From: Sphagnum compactum
Lineage: Eukaryota; Bryophyta; Sphagnopsida; Sphagnales
NCBI GenBank assembly: GCA_965153455.1
Contig: OZ234497.1
Location: 11,532,001-11,596,000, forward strand
Direction: 5' to 3'
Length of the DNA stretch: 64,000 nucleotides
The position numbers and the translations under genes were made by a program. Below are positions 25,681 to 38,729 of the stretch, piece after piece (the stretch's first letter is position 1; every line of letters begins with the position of its first letter). The notes beneath the pieces are model-generated. The model had not been told where the DNA came from, ran no database searches, and was given only the letters and a program-made list of their open reading frames with translations.

Positions 25681-26212
25681 TGGCACCTAGTAATGCTAGT
25701 GCTCACAAGCCTTTCATTCCCACACTCTCAATCGCCACCATGGCTTCTTCTCCCCTATTAAAACTCACAACCTGCTTTTGTTGTTGTTTGAACTACGAGA
25801 TGACAATGGAAATAAGAGCAACAAGATTAGTACTCCTATTGTCGCCATTGCTAGTGGTAGTAATAGAAAAGCACAAAAGAAAAGAAATAAAAGACAAGGA
25901 ATCAAATCTAAAAGAAATGATAAAAATATTTTAAAATAAACATTTTTTTAAAATAAAAATGTTTAAAAAGAAAGAAAAAAAGATTTTTCATAATTCAAAA
26001 AATCCTACCTTTCTGAACCTAGTACAACTTGTACTGGGATCTTCCGAATTTCAAAAGACCTTAATTAAAGAAGGGGTTTGAAAAATGGGAATAATCATGT
26101 GGGTGAGCATCCTAAATTAACATTAAAAAAAATTCCTATCATAACTTTACAATGTGGTAACGCCCAAGGATTTGGGCGTTCCCCAAATAAGGGCCTGCAT
26201 TGGGGGACTTAT

Positions 26213-26541
26213 TTCAGAGATGGCCCCTCTCCAAAGATGCTACCCAATGTGATGAATGATGCCTATGTTTCTTCTTCCTGACATAAGCCCCCAAATAGTG
26301 ACCACTTGAGGTGGTTTTTCCTCTTTGGAGGCCTTAATTTAGGGATGCCTTTCTCCAAGGATGTTACCCAATTTGATGAATAATGCTTTTTTTTTTCTTC
26401 TTGAAATAAACCCCCAAATAAGGACCACTTGAGGTGGCTATTTCTCCCTGGAGCCTTTAATTTAATGATGTTTCTTTCCAAAGATGTTATCCAATGTGAT
26501 GAATGATGTTGAGCTTTTTCTTTTTTTTCTAGGCATGACAC
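26213..26541. repeat. 123-bp tandem repeat, ~2.7 units
   Basis: Units start near 26213, 26337 and 26460. Each contains TCCAA(A/G)GATG(C/T)TA(C/T)CCAAT(G/T)TGATGAAT, and the first two also have CCCCCAAATA followed by GACCACTTGAGGTGG. The period is 41 codons, so the minus strand stays open across the units (26541-26263) with the repeated peptide HLKWSLFGGL. No known domain matches. It may be a piece of a repetitive-protein gene or simple satellite DNA. Confidence 0.7.
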
Positions 26542-27215
26542 TTGATGGGTGTGTTGTCACTCCTTGCAATATTCACATGAAGCAAAAAACTTATGTGACA
26601 ACATTCCACTTAAATATACCTAAGGAACATTTTTGAAGTGTGGGGATACATTTGGTCTACTGAAAAGGAACAATTACATGGTTTTAAAATGCCTTGCACA
26701 TATTATAATAGGTTTCCAAACAAAAAGTTGAAGTTTTAAAACTTGGGTTGTGAAAAAAATATGGTTATCGTGATTGACTAATCATGAACAAAAGCTAAAC
26801 TTTGTATTTGAAATCACTTGAAGGAAAATTGGAAGAAAATTCAAGTTTTCTAAAATGTGTTTCACCACCTATCATCCACTTGTATCATGTTTTAATCACA
26901 CGAAGGCATGTTATTATAAGGTAGAAGAATTTTCATGTTTATCCATATTAAGGATTATGGTAGAAATTCATAATGCATAAGCTACAATATATATTACATC
27001 TAATTTTTTTCTATTTGTATTGTTTCAAGTTAAGTTCCAACTTGCAATCATGTCACATCCAAGGGAGAAAAAAAAGATTAATGACCAACTAAAATATTTT
27101 TATAGTGAATTGTTAGTTTCCCAATTTCTAATGTTCAATGGTAATGATTCAAAAAATAACAAATACACACTTGATATTTTTTATAACAATGATGATGATG
27201 TTTTAAATTTGCCAC

Positions 27216-27355
27216 CACTAGAGGAAAAACCCCATTTTTCGACTTGTCTTAAGCAACTAAAAGTGTCTTTTGCAACTATTTTTGATCAAAAATAATCGCA
27301 AAAGACACTTTTAATTGCTTAAGACAAGTCGAAAAATGGGGTTTTTCTTCTAGTG
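27216..27355. mobile_element. CACTA-type MITE, copy 1 (140 bp, near-perfect hairpin)
   Basis: The element begins CACTAGAGGAAAAACCCC and ends with the inverse, finishing CTAGTG. The two arms of roughly 65 bp are almost fully complementary. It is flanked by CAC on both sides (27213-27215 and 27356-27358), the 3-bp target duplication expected of CACTA-superfamily insertions. A second copy of the same family lies at 47044-47182. The element is non-coding and would depend on a CACTA transposase supplied elsewhere. Confidence 0.85.
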
Positions 27356-27359
27356 CACT

Positions 27360-28555
27360 GATTTACACATGTACAAATAACTCGTTATATGGAGCAAAAG
27401 GATATAATTGCAAAAGGTCCATCATTCATGATGGATTTTTTTATATACATGCACGTAAGGTGCTTCCAACAAAATTTTAAGATCTCTCCATATAGATTTG
27501 AATGCATACTACAATTGATATAGGAGCATCCAATGTTCCATAAATAATCAAGTTAACTATACCATTCCAATCTTGTTAATCTTTACTAGCTTCTTCTTTT
27601 TAATTGGGATTTTTTCCATTTTGGAAACACATTAGAAACCTCCTAGATTTCAATTCATGGTTGTCTTATATAGGTTTGGTTGTTATGGAAATGGGGCAAG
27701 TGTGACTAACATTGGTGATTCGTTTGTCATTTTTTCAAGGGTTTTCAATTTATACACAAACAAAATGATTATTATTATTCTTTTTCTTGAATATTTTATT
27801 GTTCAATGGCCAACCTCAAGTTAGAAAAACAACTTGTATCATGGTTGAACTTTAAAATCAATTTGGATTTTCATCAACAATTGACATTATTGTTGGAACA
27901 TACATGTCATTCAACTTCAAACCCATAAGGCAAGGAGAAAATTATTTTTATTAAAATTAGTTGTATGCATTAAATGCCGCATTTTGATGTGATCGTATAA
28001 AAAATTAACATACATACAAATGTTTTTATCCATGATAGTTGTCTGTTCACCAACATAAAACTATGGCTCGATTTTGACAATTTTTTTAATGGAGATCTAT
28101 GTATTTACTTGCAAATTCTACTTATTTTATGTCACCTATTACATAAGAGCCATTAGCTTTTGAATGAAACGATTCTTTGTTCAATACATGCTTGGGTTCA
28201 ATTTGTGTTGAAGTAGAACATTGCATAGGAATGTTTAAAGGAAGATTTTAGAGTTTGAAAGGTTTACATATCCAAATCATATCCAAACTAACCTTTGTTT
28301 CTCAACAAAATTTTGCCAAAAAGTGAAATTGAAAATTTGAAAATTCAATGATTTTGAAAGTTTGCAATTACCAAAAATGAAAGGGGGAAAAAATCATTGT
28401 ATTTTTATACTTGATTTTCAATCTATAACCAAAATATAAATGGATGATTAAAGATTTATAATTCATATTTGGTTTATAATTATATTTGGTTAAATCTTCC
28501 TAAAGATGTTGCCATTTTTGTACATTTTCCTATGAATGATAACCACTTTGGCTAT

Positions 28556-28598
<43 letters not shown>

Positions 28599-30110
28599 AA
28601 ACATGATCATATGGCAGCCACTTTTTGGATCTAAATTGTGTAATCTTGCACAACCATTAAATAAAAAATTATTATGATGTGAAATGCCACAACAAAAATG
28701 ACTTGGTGGTGAATGAGGTCAACATGTTCCTAAATTCATTCTTGGACTTATCAACGCACTTGAAAGGAAAGTTTATTGCCAAAATGAAAAAAAGGTATCT
28801 CAATAATTGTGTACTTAGTTTCTATGGAAACAATAAGTAGAAAATATTTTGGCATAAAACATGTAGCAAGTAGTAAATGTTACAAATTTCAATATAGTTA
28901 AAATATTTCAACCAATACTTAAGAAAAATCACCATTATTTTCTACATGTTTCAAACAGGTAATCAAAAATCTATAAGGATGTTAAAAAGTTTCCTTTCAT
29001 ATTTTAGTTTATAGAACAATTTACACCATATGTAATGGTAGCATGACATTAACAAAAAGTTTTGTGGCAAAACACATTGCCTACTACATCACTAATTATG
29101 TATAAATCGTACATGTCGACTCCATAGAAATTATAATGGCATCTTGCATGACAAGCAAATTTGCTAAATTTGGACATTATGGTGTTGATGGGTCATTCTT
29201 CTTGGGATCATTACTATTGTTCTACACCTTATATGGATGATTACCACTTTGGCCCCTAAAGAAGATGAACCCCCCCGCCCCCACAAAACAATGACAAGTA
29301 GTGGAAATTAAGTTTTATAGTTGATAATCAAAATCAATAACCCCATCCAACCCTACACACACAATTCCCACCCAATTTTTTTTTTTAAATGCAAGTTTTA
29401 GGCATTTCAACTTTTGTTGACTGACATGTTGAAATTCCACCTTCTAATCTTCAATCTTCCAACATTTGATTGATATTCTAATTTCATGAATTAATATAAT
29501 GCATGTATTAAAAAAACATTTCACACACACATGTCCATTCCATATTTCTAACCATTACCAATGTAGATAACTTCCAAGATGTCTTTTTTGTCCTTTGTTT
29601 TCCTAAATCCCATGAATGCACAATTACATTTTACAACTTAAGTATTGTAACCATGGCCAACAACCAAGCAAATTTCCAAAACCACCAAATTCAACGTGAT
29701 ATTGTATGTCATTAATTTACAACTTCTATTTGCAACTAGTTTTTAGTTGCAAGCAACACTTGCAACTAAAAAACTATTTAGCAATAAATGACAATCACCA
29801 ATGACCACTAGTCACAAATGATGTATGAACTTTTTCACCATATAACACATGTATGTCAATTGTATATATACATATATGAATGTGTTCATGCGACTATGCT
29901 TACAACTATGATGCAACTACAACATGCACCAATGCAAATTTGATAGTGTCAACCAAACAATCATCCATTATATGACATGTGGCAACATCTAGGTTTTTAA
30001 TGTATTTTTATGATTTATTTTTCCCCCCATCATCTACTACTCTCCACATGGCAACCCAACAATAGTTGCAAAAAACATCTAATCATCTAGGGTTAGCCAA
30101 ACATTTTTTC
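27360..30110. other. AT-rich non-coding region
   Basis: Apart from the AT microsatellite I see no gene, RNA gene or clear mobile-element end. Several TTGCAACTA-type words near 29720-29780 form a short palindromic cluster, like those at the CACTA terminus near 59400. The reading frames present are short and stop-rich. Confidence 0.5.
28561..28596. repeat. (AT)18 microsatellite
   Basis: Eighteen uninterrupted AT dinucleotides in AT-rich non-coding DNA. Confidence 0.95.
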
Positions 30111-30124
30111 CCACCATCTATTAC

Positions 30125-30995
30125 AATATGCCATGTGGCACCTAGGCTAGGCCTAGGCCACCGAGCCATAAATATATATTTTTAGGTGCCTATGCTACCT
30201 AGCCTAGGTTAAGGCTAGGCCACTTATGATGGCCACATGGCACCTAAACTAAGCCTAAACCACCTAGCCATAGATCTAGCCTAGGCATGTTTGGGATAAT
30301 TAGGCCTAGGCTCACTAGGTAGGTACTTAAGCATAAGCTACGTAAATAGGTCTAAGTCTTAAGACTTCTAAAATTACGAAGTCCAATTTTATTTTGAGTT
30401 CAATTTTTTAAGGTGGAGCTTATTTGATTAACTCTTCTCATATGGCAATTGATAAATTTGAACGTCTTAATTACATCTACCAACCTAATTATCTAGTTTG
30501 CAAACTTGAAAAAAAAAACAAATAATATGGGATAGAACTTTAATTGTAACCTAATCACAATGTCACAACCTAGTTGCAACTGCTCCCTACTACATACTAC
30601 TACTTAGCCTACCTAGTAGGTATAATAGGTTTTTATTAAGTATTTTAAATGTCTATTTAGTTAGTAGGTAGGTATAACCCACTAATACTTAGTATGTAGA
30701 AGGTAGGTAGGTAAATATCTAATAAGAATGTAAAACACAAGTAGGTAGAAGGTATGTACATAATAGGTAGGTAGGTAGGTAGTGAAATACCTAGTAGGTA
30801 AGTAAATAGGTAGGTAGTTATCTAAGTAATACACTAGAGGTAGGTAGGTTGGTTGGTTGGTTGGTACCTACTAGGTAGGTATAAATAGGTAGGTATGTAA
30901 GTAGGTAACTAAAAGTAAGTAGGTAAGTACCTAGTAGATAAGTAAAGTAGGAAGTAAGTACCTACATAGGTCTCTTAGGTAGCCTATGGACTTTA
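30125..30995. repeat. low-complexity array of CCTAGG-type and GTAG/TAGG-type words
   Basis: From about 30125 to 30340 the words CCTAGG, GCCTAGG and TAGGCC recur in both orientations. From about 30595 to 30990 the sequence is dominated by GTAG and TAGGTAGG runs, with CTAG and TAAGTA variants and one run of GGTT words near 30848-30865. This is degenerate simple-sequence DNA. It is not the TTTAGGG telomere heptamer. Confidence 0.8.
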
Positions 30996-31440
30996 TGCAA
31001 CATCACCTTACTATTTTGATTATGTGTGTGATTAAATGCATATACAATGTTGTAAAAAACACAAAAATGCTATGAAAATTTGTCACGAGCATGAAAAATT
31101 ACAAGAACAAGAATTAAGCCAAAGACATAATAAGGAAACCAAATCACAAGAAATGCAAGCCTAAGTATAATCCAAGACTAAAAACATAAAGACACAAGGC
31201 AATACCACGGTATATGCTAGAAAACGATTCAAACAAAATTTTATTTTGATAACGTATGAAAATAAAGGTTATGACAAGAATCACATTTTCCTTGTTGATG
31301 TTACAATCCAAATCATATTAATGACTAAACATTTTAATATAAATAATAGTTGTTTTTCAATTATTTTAACATTCTCAATTGGTAGATTATAACCCAAGTA
31401 CTATTAGACTTATCCATTTCCACTTGCAGGTAATAATCAT

Positions 31441-31911
31441 GGTGAAGCTAGAAGAGAAGGAAAGGAAGCTGAAAAGGCACATTGATATGGAGTATCCCAA
31501 GTGGGCTTGGGTGGATTACAAACTACAAGATGCCAAATTTTTTAAGGAGGCGAGGAAATTTTTAGTTAAAGGGTTCAACCCCAAACACGATTTGACAAAT
31601 GAACATGTAACTACAGCAAATGTTACTAAAGTTTTTGGCAATATTAAAACATACAAGTTCACCAACCCGTTATTCACTGAGGAAGCAAAGAAAGAAATTG
31701 AGACCCTTTATTGGACGATCAATGGCATAGGCCATATCACCAACATTGAGTTGATGGTATGGTTTGTGAAAGGTTGGATAGCATAATGGAAAGGCCATCC
31801 AATTAATTGGGTTGTGGCTAATGTTGCTACTACAAAGGAAAAACATCAACACTACATCACAATGAAGCAACCCAAGGTTGAAAGATTAGATTTCAATGAA
31901 GGGTCACAATG
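31441..31911 (+). pseudogene. decayed coding-like fragment, family unknown
   Basis: After a good acceptor-like TTTCCACTTGCAG, a plus-strand frame opens at ATG 31440 (MVKLEEKERKLKRHI). It runs about 115 residues to a stop at 31784, then continues in the same frame beyond that stop for about 40 residues (WKGHPINWVVANV) before further stops. Its codon use looks like protein-coding DNA, but I recognise no domain. It is probably a remnant of a mobile-element accessory gene. Similar broken frames continue near 32340-33000. Confidence 0.4.
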
Positions 31912-33633
31912 ATCCCAAGATGGGTTATAGGAAGGAATTGTAGTTCAAAAGGAAGGAAAGGATGATCACAAACTTACAAGCTTCATGTGTTCGTTCCAAA
32001 TCCATGCGAAATACGTTATTTCATAGGTTTGTATTGATTAAACATGAATGTCGTGCATTATTTAAACACGAAAGTCGTGTGTATGATTTTTGTGTGTAAA
32101 CACACGAATAAACATACAACATTCGTGTTTAGGCATATGACATTCATGTCTAAACAATGTGCACAATATTAGTGTTTAAACAACATAAATACGTGAATGA
32201 CATCTGTGTTTATTCCATACAAACCTATGAAAAGTAAATTTCGTAGGACTATTATTGTCAAATCATAACTCATTAAGTTTGTGATGATGCAAACATCTCA
32301 AATCACAACACTCCTAAAAAGAAATATGTCTCTACTAAAGATATTACCAATGTGGAGAAATATTTGGAACTTAAAACATTAGATGTAGAAGCTGAACAAG
32401 GTTCGATTGAAGCAACTTGAGGATGAAAAAAGAAAGTTGCCATGTACTTGGCTTGAAGTTTAATATGGAGGCTGTAAATGCAATGTGTGGAGGTTGAAGA
32501 GAAGGTTTATGTAATAAAGGCTGCACTCCAAAATCTATTGAGCTAACAACCAGCATAGTTGTAGGTATGTACATATAATGAATCATTATTATCTATAAAG
32601 AATCTTTGATGTCTGAAGGCAATAAAAAAAAAATTCCAATTTTTGATCATTGCATTATTCATTATGCTCTAGCTTTTAAGGTTAGATCTTGACTACAAAC
32701 ATGACTTGGGTTGGACCAAATTGCTACTAAGCCAATATTGGAGCAAACCTTTAACATTCCACCAACAGAGTAGCCATCCATAGACTCTACAACCAATTAC
32801 CTGGAAATTGATAGTGGTTATTTCCAGCAACATAAGTCTAAGTTGGAGGATGAGTTGAAAATTGCTAAGGTTATAACAATAAATAGGTCTCATGGGGCCT
32901 TTCAATGTGAAACCTTGTTCAAAGAGGTAGATGAAGAAATTGAAATGATTGAGTTAGAGTTGTTGAAGGTTGCACGAAAAGTGGAGAACTAATGAAAGAA
33001 GAAAAAAATGTCCGCTCTCAAGTGGATGCAATGAAGAAAGGAGGCGATATGTGTTAATGGCGTAAACCCATCTTCCATCCAGCAAAGCCTACAAATGATC
33101 CAATGTAAGAACCTTCTTCATCATCAATGCATGTGGTTATTGCAACCATGCTAGTGGTTTCATTGTGACGACATTGCAATCACTAGTTGTAGACACATCT
33201 TCCATCCCTTCTGCCTCGGTGCAGTGTTACAAGACTCCATCAAATGTTGTGTGTGTAAGTAAAAATTATACCCACGTTATTGGGCTAGTTGGGGAATTAG
33301 ATAAGTAGATGAGGAGATGGCAAAAAAGATGAACTTCGAAGACCTGCATATAAACATGGTGGCTAGTGTGATGGAAATTACAAAAAGTGGACTTGATGTA
33401 AAGTCAAATGGTTAATGCAATCTACAATTTGCACTGAGTTGAAACTTTGTTCTTGTTTTGCTTTCATATTGTATAGTGGAATTAAATTGCAATGTACATG
33501 GTTGTAAAAGGTCCAGTCACCTGTATTTGGAATAGTTAATATTTGTTTATGCAAATTAGTTAACATGTTGCCATACGATGTTGCTGCCATGATGTGCTTG
33601 CAGATTTGACCATGAAACCTAAGTGGGCAGAAT

Positions 33634-34846
33634 ATGGCCTGCAACATTTGTTGCAATGAGACATCAAATTTATTTATTTTTAATTCCATTAAAGTTGATT
33701 CATGCACTAAGCCAATGACACAATCTCTTTTTCTTCTCCCACAAAGTCCGCACACGAGTGCTTTGTCCCTTAATGCTAATCTAAAATTCATGACACATGG
33801 AGCAAAGGTGCTTAAAGAAAAGGGTGATCCCCAACCTATTTCAATTGCATCTCCACAACATGCATCTCTGCAACAAAAAAGGCAGACAAGTGCGGAACCA
33901 CCATCAAAGAAAAGGAAGCTTCTTGGAAAATTAGATGAGGAGCTAAAAGATTAGAAACCTCATCAATGGTGAACTTGCCATAGGTGAAGTTATTTCAAGT
34001 AAATGTGTTTTTTTTAAAAATAATTTTTGAATTCAAATAACTTCCATTTGTTATAATTTGGACATGTGTAATATGCCATTTGTGACCATTCATACCCTAT
34101 CAATTTTCCATTTCCCACATTGAAGTGTTCTAGAATACCCAACTTTTGTTAACTTTGATATTCAAAAAACTCACATTTGATTATTGGTATTTGGACACAT
34201 GTTCATTTTTTAATCAATTGTCCTTGTTAATATGTCTTACAAGTGAGGTGGAGGCTATTAATCAAGACTCAAAGAATGCTACAATTGTTGTTGGTCAGCC
34301 ACAACCTGATGTAGCCCAAGAAGGCACAACAAAAACTCAAAGCCTAGGGGCAAGTCAATCACTATCCAAGTCTAAAGCAAATTCCCCTCACAAGTTTACA
34401 TGTACCACAATTGGGTTGAATGTGAAATCTAAAGGTGCAAGTGAGTTGTTGCGTAAGGTGCTATCAAATAAACTAATACATGATCATGTAAATAACTCTG
34501 AAAAAATTGTCACAACTTCCAAATAGTTATTTAGCCATTTCATGTGCAATTTTCGAAAGCATAATGTAAAGCCTTTGAGTGTTGTTGAAATTGTGGATGG
34601 TATGAAAGCCACCAAAAGCCAATTTAGGGATGATTCAAAACCCACCAAAACCAAATTTGGGGATGATGCAAATGTAACCAAAATCCCCCCAAGAGGGGTG
34701 TAGGGAGACCACCAAAGTTTGTTATTATCCATAATACTGGAACTGTATTGAAAAAAAGCTCCACTATGTGTTCCCAATATGAGGTCCTTAAAAAGGATCG
34801 TATAGGTACTAGGTCTTCATCTAAGCAACTGGTAGCTCTGAAATGA
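33634..34846 (+). pseudogene. decayed gene fragment with an AT-hook-like motif
   Basis: Two open segments (33634-33954 and 34230-34526) are Lys/Ser/Pro-rich and low in hydrophobics. The first ends in a basic run (PPSKKRKLLGK). The second is followed, beyond a stop and a frameshift, by GVGRPPKFVII (near 34698-34730), an AT-hook-like core, and then about 35 more open residues. This suggests a nuclear DNA-binding-type protein. Stops and frameshifts make it a pseudogene. No family can be named. Confidence 0.4.
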
Positions 34847-34849
34847 AGT

Positions 34850-37090
34850 TATGCACGAATGTAAACTTACAGAAACTCCCTACTCACCATTCGTAGATGA
34901 CATTTTCCTAGGTTACTTGCTTGCAAATCACATTATCACTAGACGATTTCAAGGATTTGGCTTAATTGTCAAAATGTTTTTTTGAGGTGCATGTGGGGAT
35001 CTTTCCTACATCAACAAATTATATGGGTGGAATTGGGACATCCTTCTAAGCAGAATGACAAATAGACATTCCACATGACAAATGAAAACTGATTGTATCA
35101 TAAATATGAAGGTTTATCAGTTTATCGATTTGATCAATCCCATGAAGAGATTGGTTTTCCAAGGAAGGATGGTTTATGAATACTTTCAAAAGCACTATTA
35201 AACCCACACCCAACACATGCACCTTGGATTCAACGGACCAAAGGTTTTTTAAGGACAAGGGTTTTTCTTAAAGATTTTGTGAAATAGTCAAAGTGGTAAT
35301 CATCTAAAAAATAATTTAGCCAAATTTGGTTATTTGGTCATATGAAAATAGAAAAAATGCAGAATCCTTGTAAATTTTTGGCTATTTATTGGACCTTATC
35401 AACAAATTTTGGCAATCTCGAATTTATTTTCTTCAAAATCTAATAAATTTGCCCCACTTTTTCCATGAAATATCCATTGTATAGGTCGAAAGATTATTTT
35501 TCAAGTCAAAATTTGACAAAAAATATCTTGTAAAATAAACACTAAAAAGGATTAATCTCTTGCCACCTATACCCATACCACTTGTTCCATGTGCACATGC
35601 TAGTATTCTAAGCAAACATTCTTTATGGGGCAACAACCTATACTTTCAATAAAGTTAAGATCTACATCACAATGCACACATGCACCTTCCAAATAGGGTT
35701 TTTTGTAGGATTTTTTGTTTGGAGCTAAAATGTTTATCATCCAAAAAAATATGTAAAAAAAGTGATCATCCCAAGTCAAATTTAGCCAAATCTGGCTATA
35801 ATCCATATGTAACTTGTATACATTTTTTATTCATCCTTTTATATTTTTGGCTATGCAAGAAAATTGAACTATAAATATCTAGTTATTTTCAATGACTTTT
35901 CCTCCCACGTTTGGTGATTGAAAACCTACAAAATCACCTTTATTATCAAATTTTAAAATTTGAATTTCATAATTTTGTTAGGTAGAAAAAGGTTGCTTCC
36001 AAGTCATTGAACTAAATTCTCGAAAAAATACTAAGATATTGACCATTTGTACCTATATACCAGCCTTTCATTGAAACATGAAGTCCATTGATTTTTCTTT
36101 TAAATGCCAAAGTTTTATCATGTATGCACACAATCATTCTACAAATTAAATATATGTTGAGACAATATTTGACATTGATGGCCAATTATTTGGTTTGGAA
36201 TGTGAACCAACAAAGAATGAAGGTATTAGTCTTAGCCAAGTTAGTTTCTTTGATTTATCAAGGCATCCACTTATGAGTTGTGTTGGAATGATGGGCTCCT
36301 TCTATTTATTTATTTATTTTAATTAATTTTTTATTTTTATTTTTTTCAAGTGTTTGATTTTCTAACACGTTCCCCAAGTTCCCAATGTATTTCAAACAAG
36401 CTCCCAATAGCACCTTATTCTATCCTATATACAATCTTTGCTTATGTTCTACTATTGCATATTATTGCTTAAATAGACATGTACAAAATTAAACAACAAT
36501 TAATCTATTTTCGTATATTGTCCAAGGCTTCAATGGAGCCATCAAAGGTGACCACATAAATTGAACAACAAAATAACTCAAGGGGAGGTGGCACAACCAA
36601 TTGATATGTTAAAGGCACAATATGTCACATATATAATGTTAATATATTAATCTAACTCATCAAAACCTTTCAAACAATCCATGAGTATTCAACATTCATA
36701 AGTTGTATTATAGTTTTTTTCATCCACAGGCAACATGGGCGTTAGTTTATTTTTATAAACCATGTAAAGACTTATTTTAAGCCATGTATTGTGTTGATTA
36801 CACACAAGGGTTTGGGTATAGTAACAATGTTACAAATGGACTTGAAGGAAACGCACCCCCGCCCCCACCTCCTCCCCCCACCCTTGCCAATAGCCCATTC
36901 CTTTCATGTAAATGGAATTGTATATTAACAACGGTGATAATTTGTGGATAGTTTGCACAAGCAAACATGAATGAAAAAGGTGAGGAAATGGATGTTATTG
37001 ACCATCAAATATTATTTTTTTGTACATGCCCAATTCAGGAAGCCCAAATCCTAAACCTTATCCCCTAGGTCCCCTATTCCATACATAATA
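34850..37090. other. AT-rich non-coding region
   Basis: I see no gene, RNA gene or mobile-element terminus here. A C-rich tract lies at about 36855-36890. Reading frames are short and stop-rich on both strands. Confidence 0.5.
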
Positions 37091-37093
37091 AAA

Positions 37094-38106
37094 ATAAATT
37101 ATAAGTGTATAAAAGTAAATGTGGAAACACGAGGAGCAATGATAGATTTAATCGGTTCCAATTCTTGAACACATTCCATAAAACCCAAAACCTTAAAAAT
37201 CCTATTAAACCCTCAACCTTAAACCCTAGCCCATAAAACCCCAAAGCCCTAACCCCTAAGCCCAACACAAAGAAGTCTAGTTGGTGGTATTTATATAATA
37301 AACCTATGTTGGATAAAGCCACAAAACCCTAAACCCTAAAAGCCCTAAACCCTAGCCCATAACGAAAAAAGTTGTAGCTACATAAAAGTAAATATGAGAA
37401 TGTGAAGACCAATGACATCCACTTTTTATCAATCCCACTAAAACCCATTTCATAAAGCACCAAAACCCTAAACCCTCCAAAACCTTAAGCCCTAAACCCT
37501 ACCCCATAACAAAAAAAGTTGCAGTTACATAAAAGTAAATTTGAGAATGTGGAGACCAATGACATCTATTTGTTACCAATCCAACTAAAAACCCATTTCA
37601 TAATGCTCGCCAAAACCTTAAACCCTCCTAAGCCCTAAATCCTAGCCCATAACGAAGAAAGTTGTAGTTACATAAAAGTAAATATGAAAATGTGGAGACC
37701 AATGACATCTACTTGTTACCAATCCAACTAAAAACCCATTTCATGAAGCACCAAAACCCTAAACCCTCCTAAATCTTAAGCCTTAAACAATAGCCCATAA
37801 CAAAGAAAGTTATATTTACACAAAAGTAAATATGAGAATGTGGAGACCAATGACATCTACTTGTTACCAATCCAACTAAAAACCCATTTCATAAAACACC
37901 AAAACCCCAAACCCTTTTAAACCCTATGCCTAAACCCTTCTAAACCCTATGCCCTAAACCCTACCCCATAACAAAGAAAGTTGTAGTTACATAAAATAAA
38001 TATGAGAATGTGGAGACCTACAATGACATCTACTTGGTACCAATCCAACTAAAAACCCATTTCATAAAGCACCAAAACCCTAAACCCTACCCCATAATAA
38101 AAAAAG
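37094..38106. repeat. ~145-bp minisatellite carrying telomere-type CCCTAAA heptamers
   Basis: Five full units start at about 37369, 37517, 37660, 37809 and 37980, with a more diverged unit before them. Each has TACATAAAAGTAAAT, GAGAATGTGGAGACCAATG, CCAATCCAACTAAAAACCC and CATTTCATAAAGCACC. Each ends with several copies of AAACCCT and close variants (CCCTAAACCCT), then CCCATAAC. Unit length varies with the number of heptamers. This is an interstitial telomere-like array embedded in a longer satellite, not a chromosome end. Confidence 0.9.
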
Positions 38107-38197
38107 TTGCAATTACATAAACTTGTATATACACAGTGACCATGGGAAGTAAATGTTTTCACTTGTTTCATGGAACCCCAAACAATAGACCACTAGA

Positions 38198-38728
38198 GCA
38201 TGACATTTTTTTCACATAAATATATCTTGCTATTCATGTTTTTCATCTCACATATGCATAATGACATTTACCTAGTATAAATTTGTCTTGATGTTCCTAT
38301 CTTTCATTTGACATTTTGATGACATTTACCTAATACAAATATGTCTTGTTGTTCATGTCTTTGATCACACATTTTGATGATGACATTTTAGTACAAACCC
38401 ATCTTGTTGTTCCTATCTTTCATTTACATTTTGATGATATAAAATTTACCTAATACAAAATTTGTCTTGTTCATGTATTTCATCTAACACTTTCATGACG
38501 ACATTTACCTAGTACAAATATGTCTTGTTGTTCATGTCTTTCATCTAACATTTTGATGATCTAACACTTACCCAATACAAATTTGTCTTGTTGTTCATGG
38601 CTTTCATCTAACATTTTGATGATGACATTTACTTAGTACAAATTTGTCTTGTTGTTCATGTCTTTCATCTACCATTTTGATGATTACATTTATTTAATAT
38701 ATATGTCTCGTTGTTCATGCTTCTCATC
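38198..38728. repeat. ~62-bp satellite, about nine units
   Basis: The consensus unit reads GACATTTACCTAGTACAAAT, then TTGTCTTGTTGTTCATG, then TCTTTCATCTAACATTTTGATGAT. About nine diverged copies run head to tail. It follows the telomere-like minisatellite after only about 90 bp. Confidence 0.9.
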
Positions 38729-38729
38729 G

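Noticed and set aside
37094-38728. Chromosome end or CRISPR-like array
   Set aside because: Heptamers are interspersed in longer satellite units and flanked by ordinary DNA; the units are not repeat-spacer arrays and the genome is a plant's.
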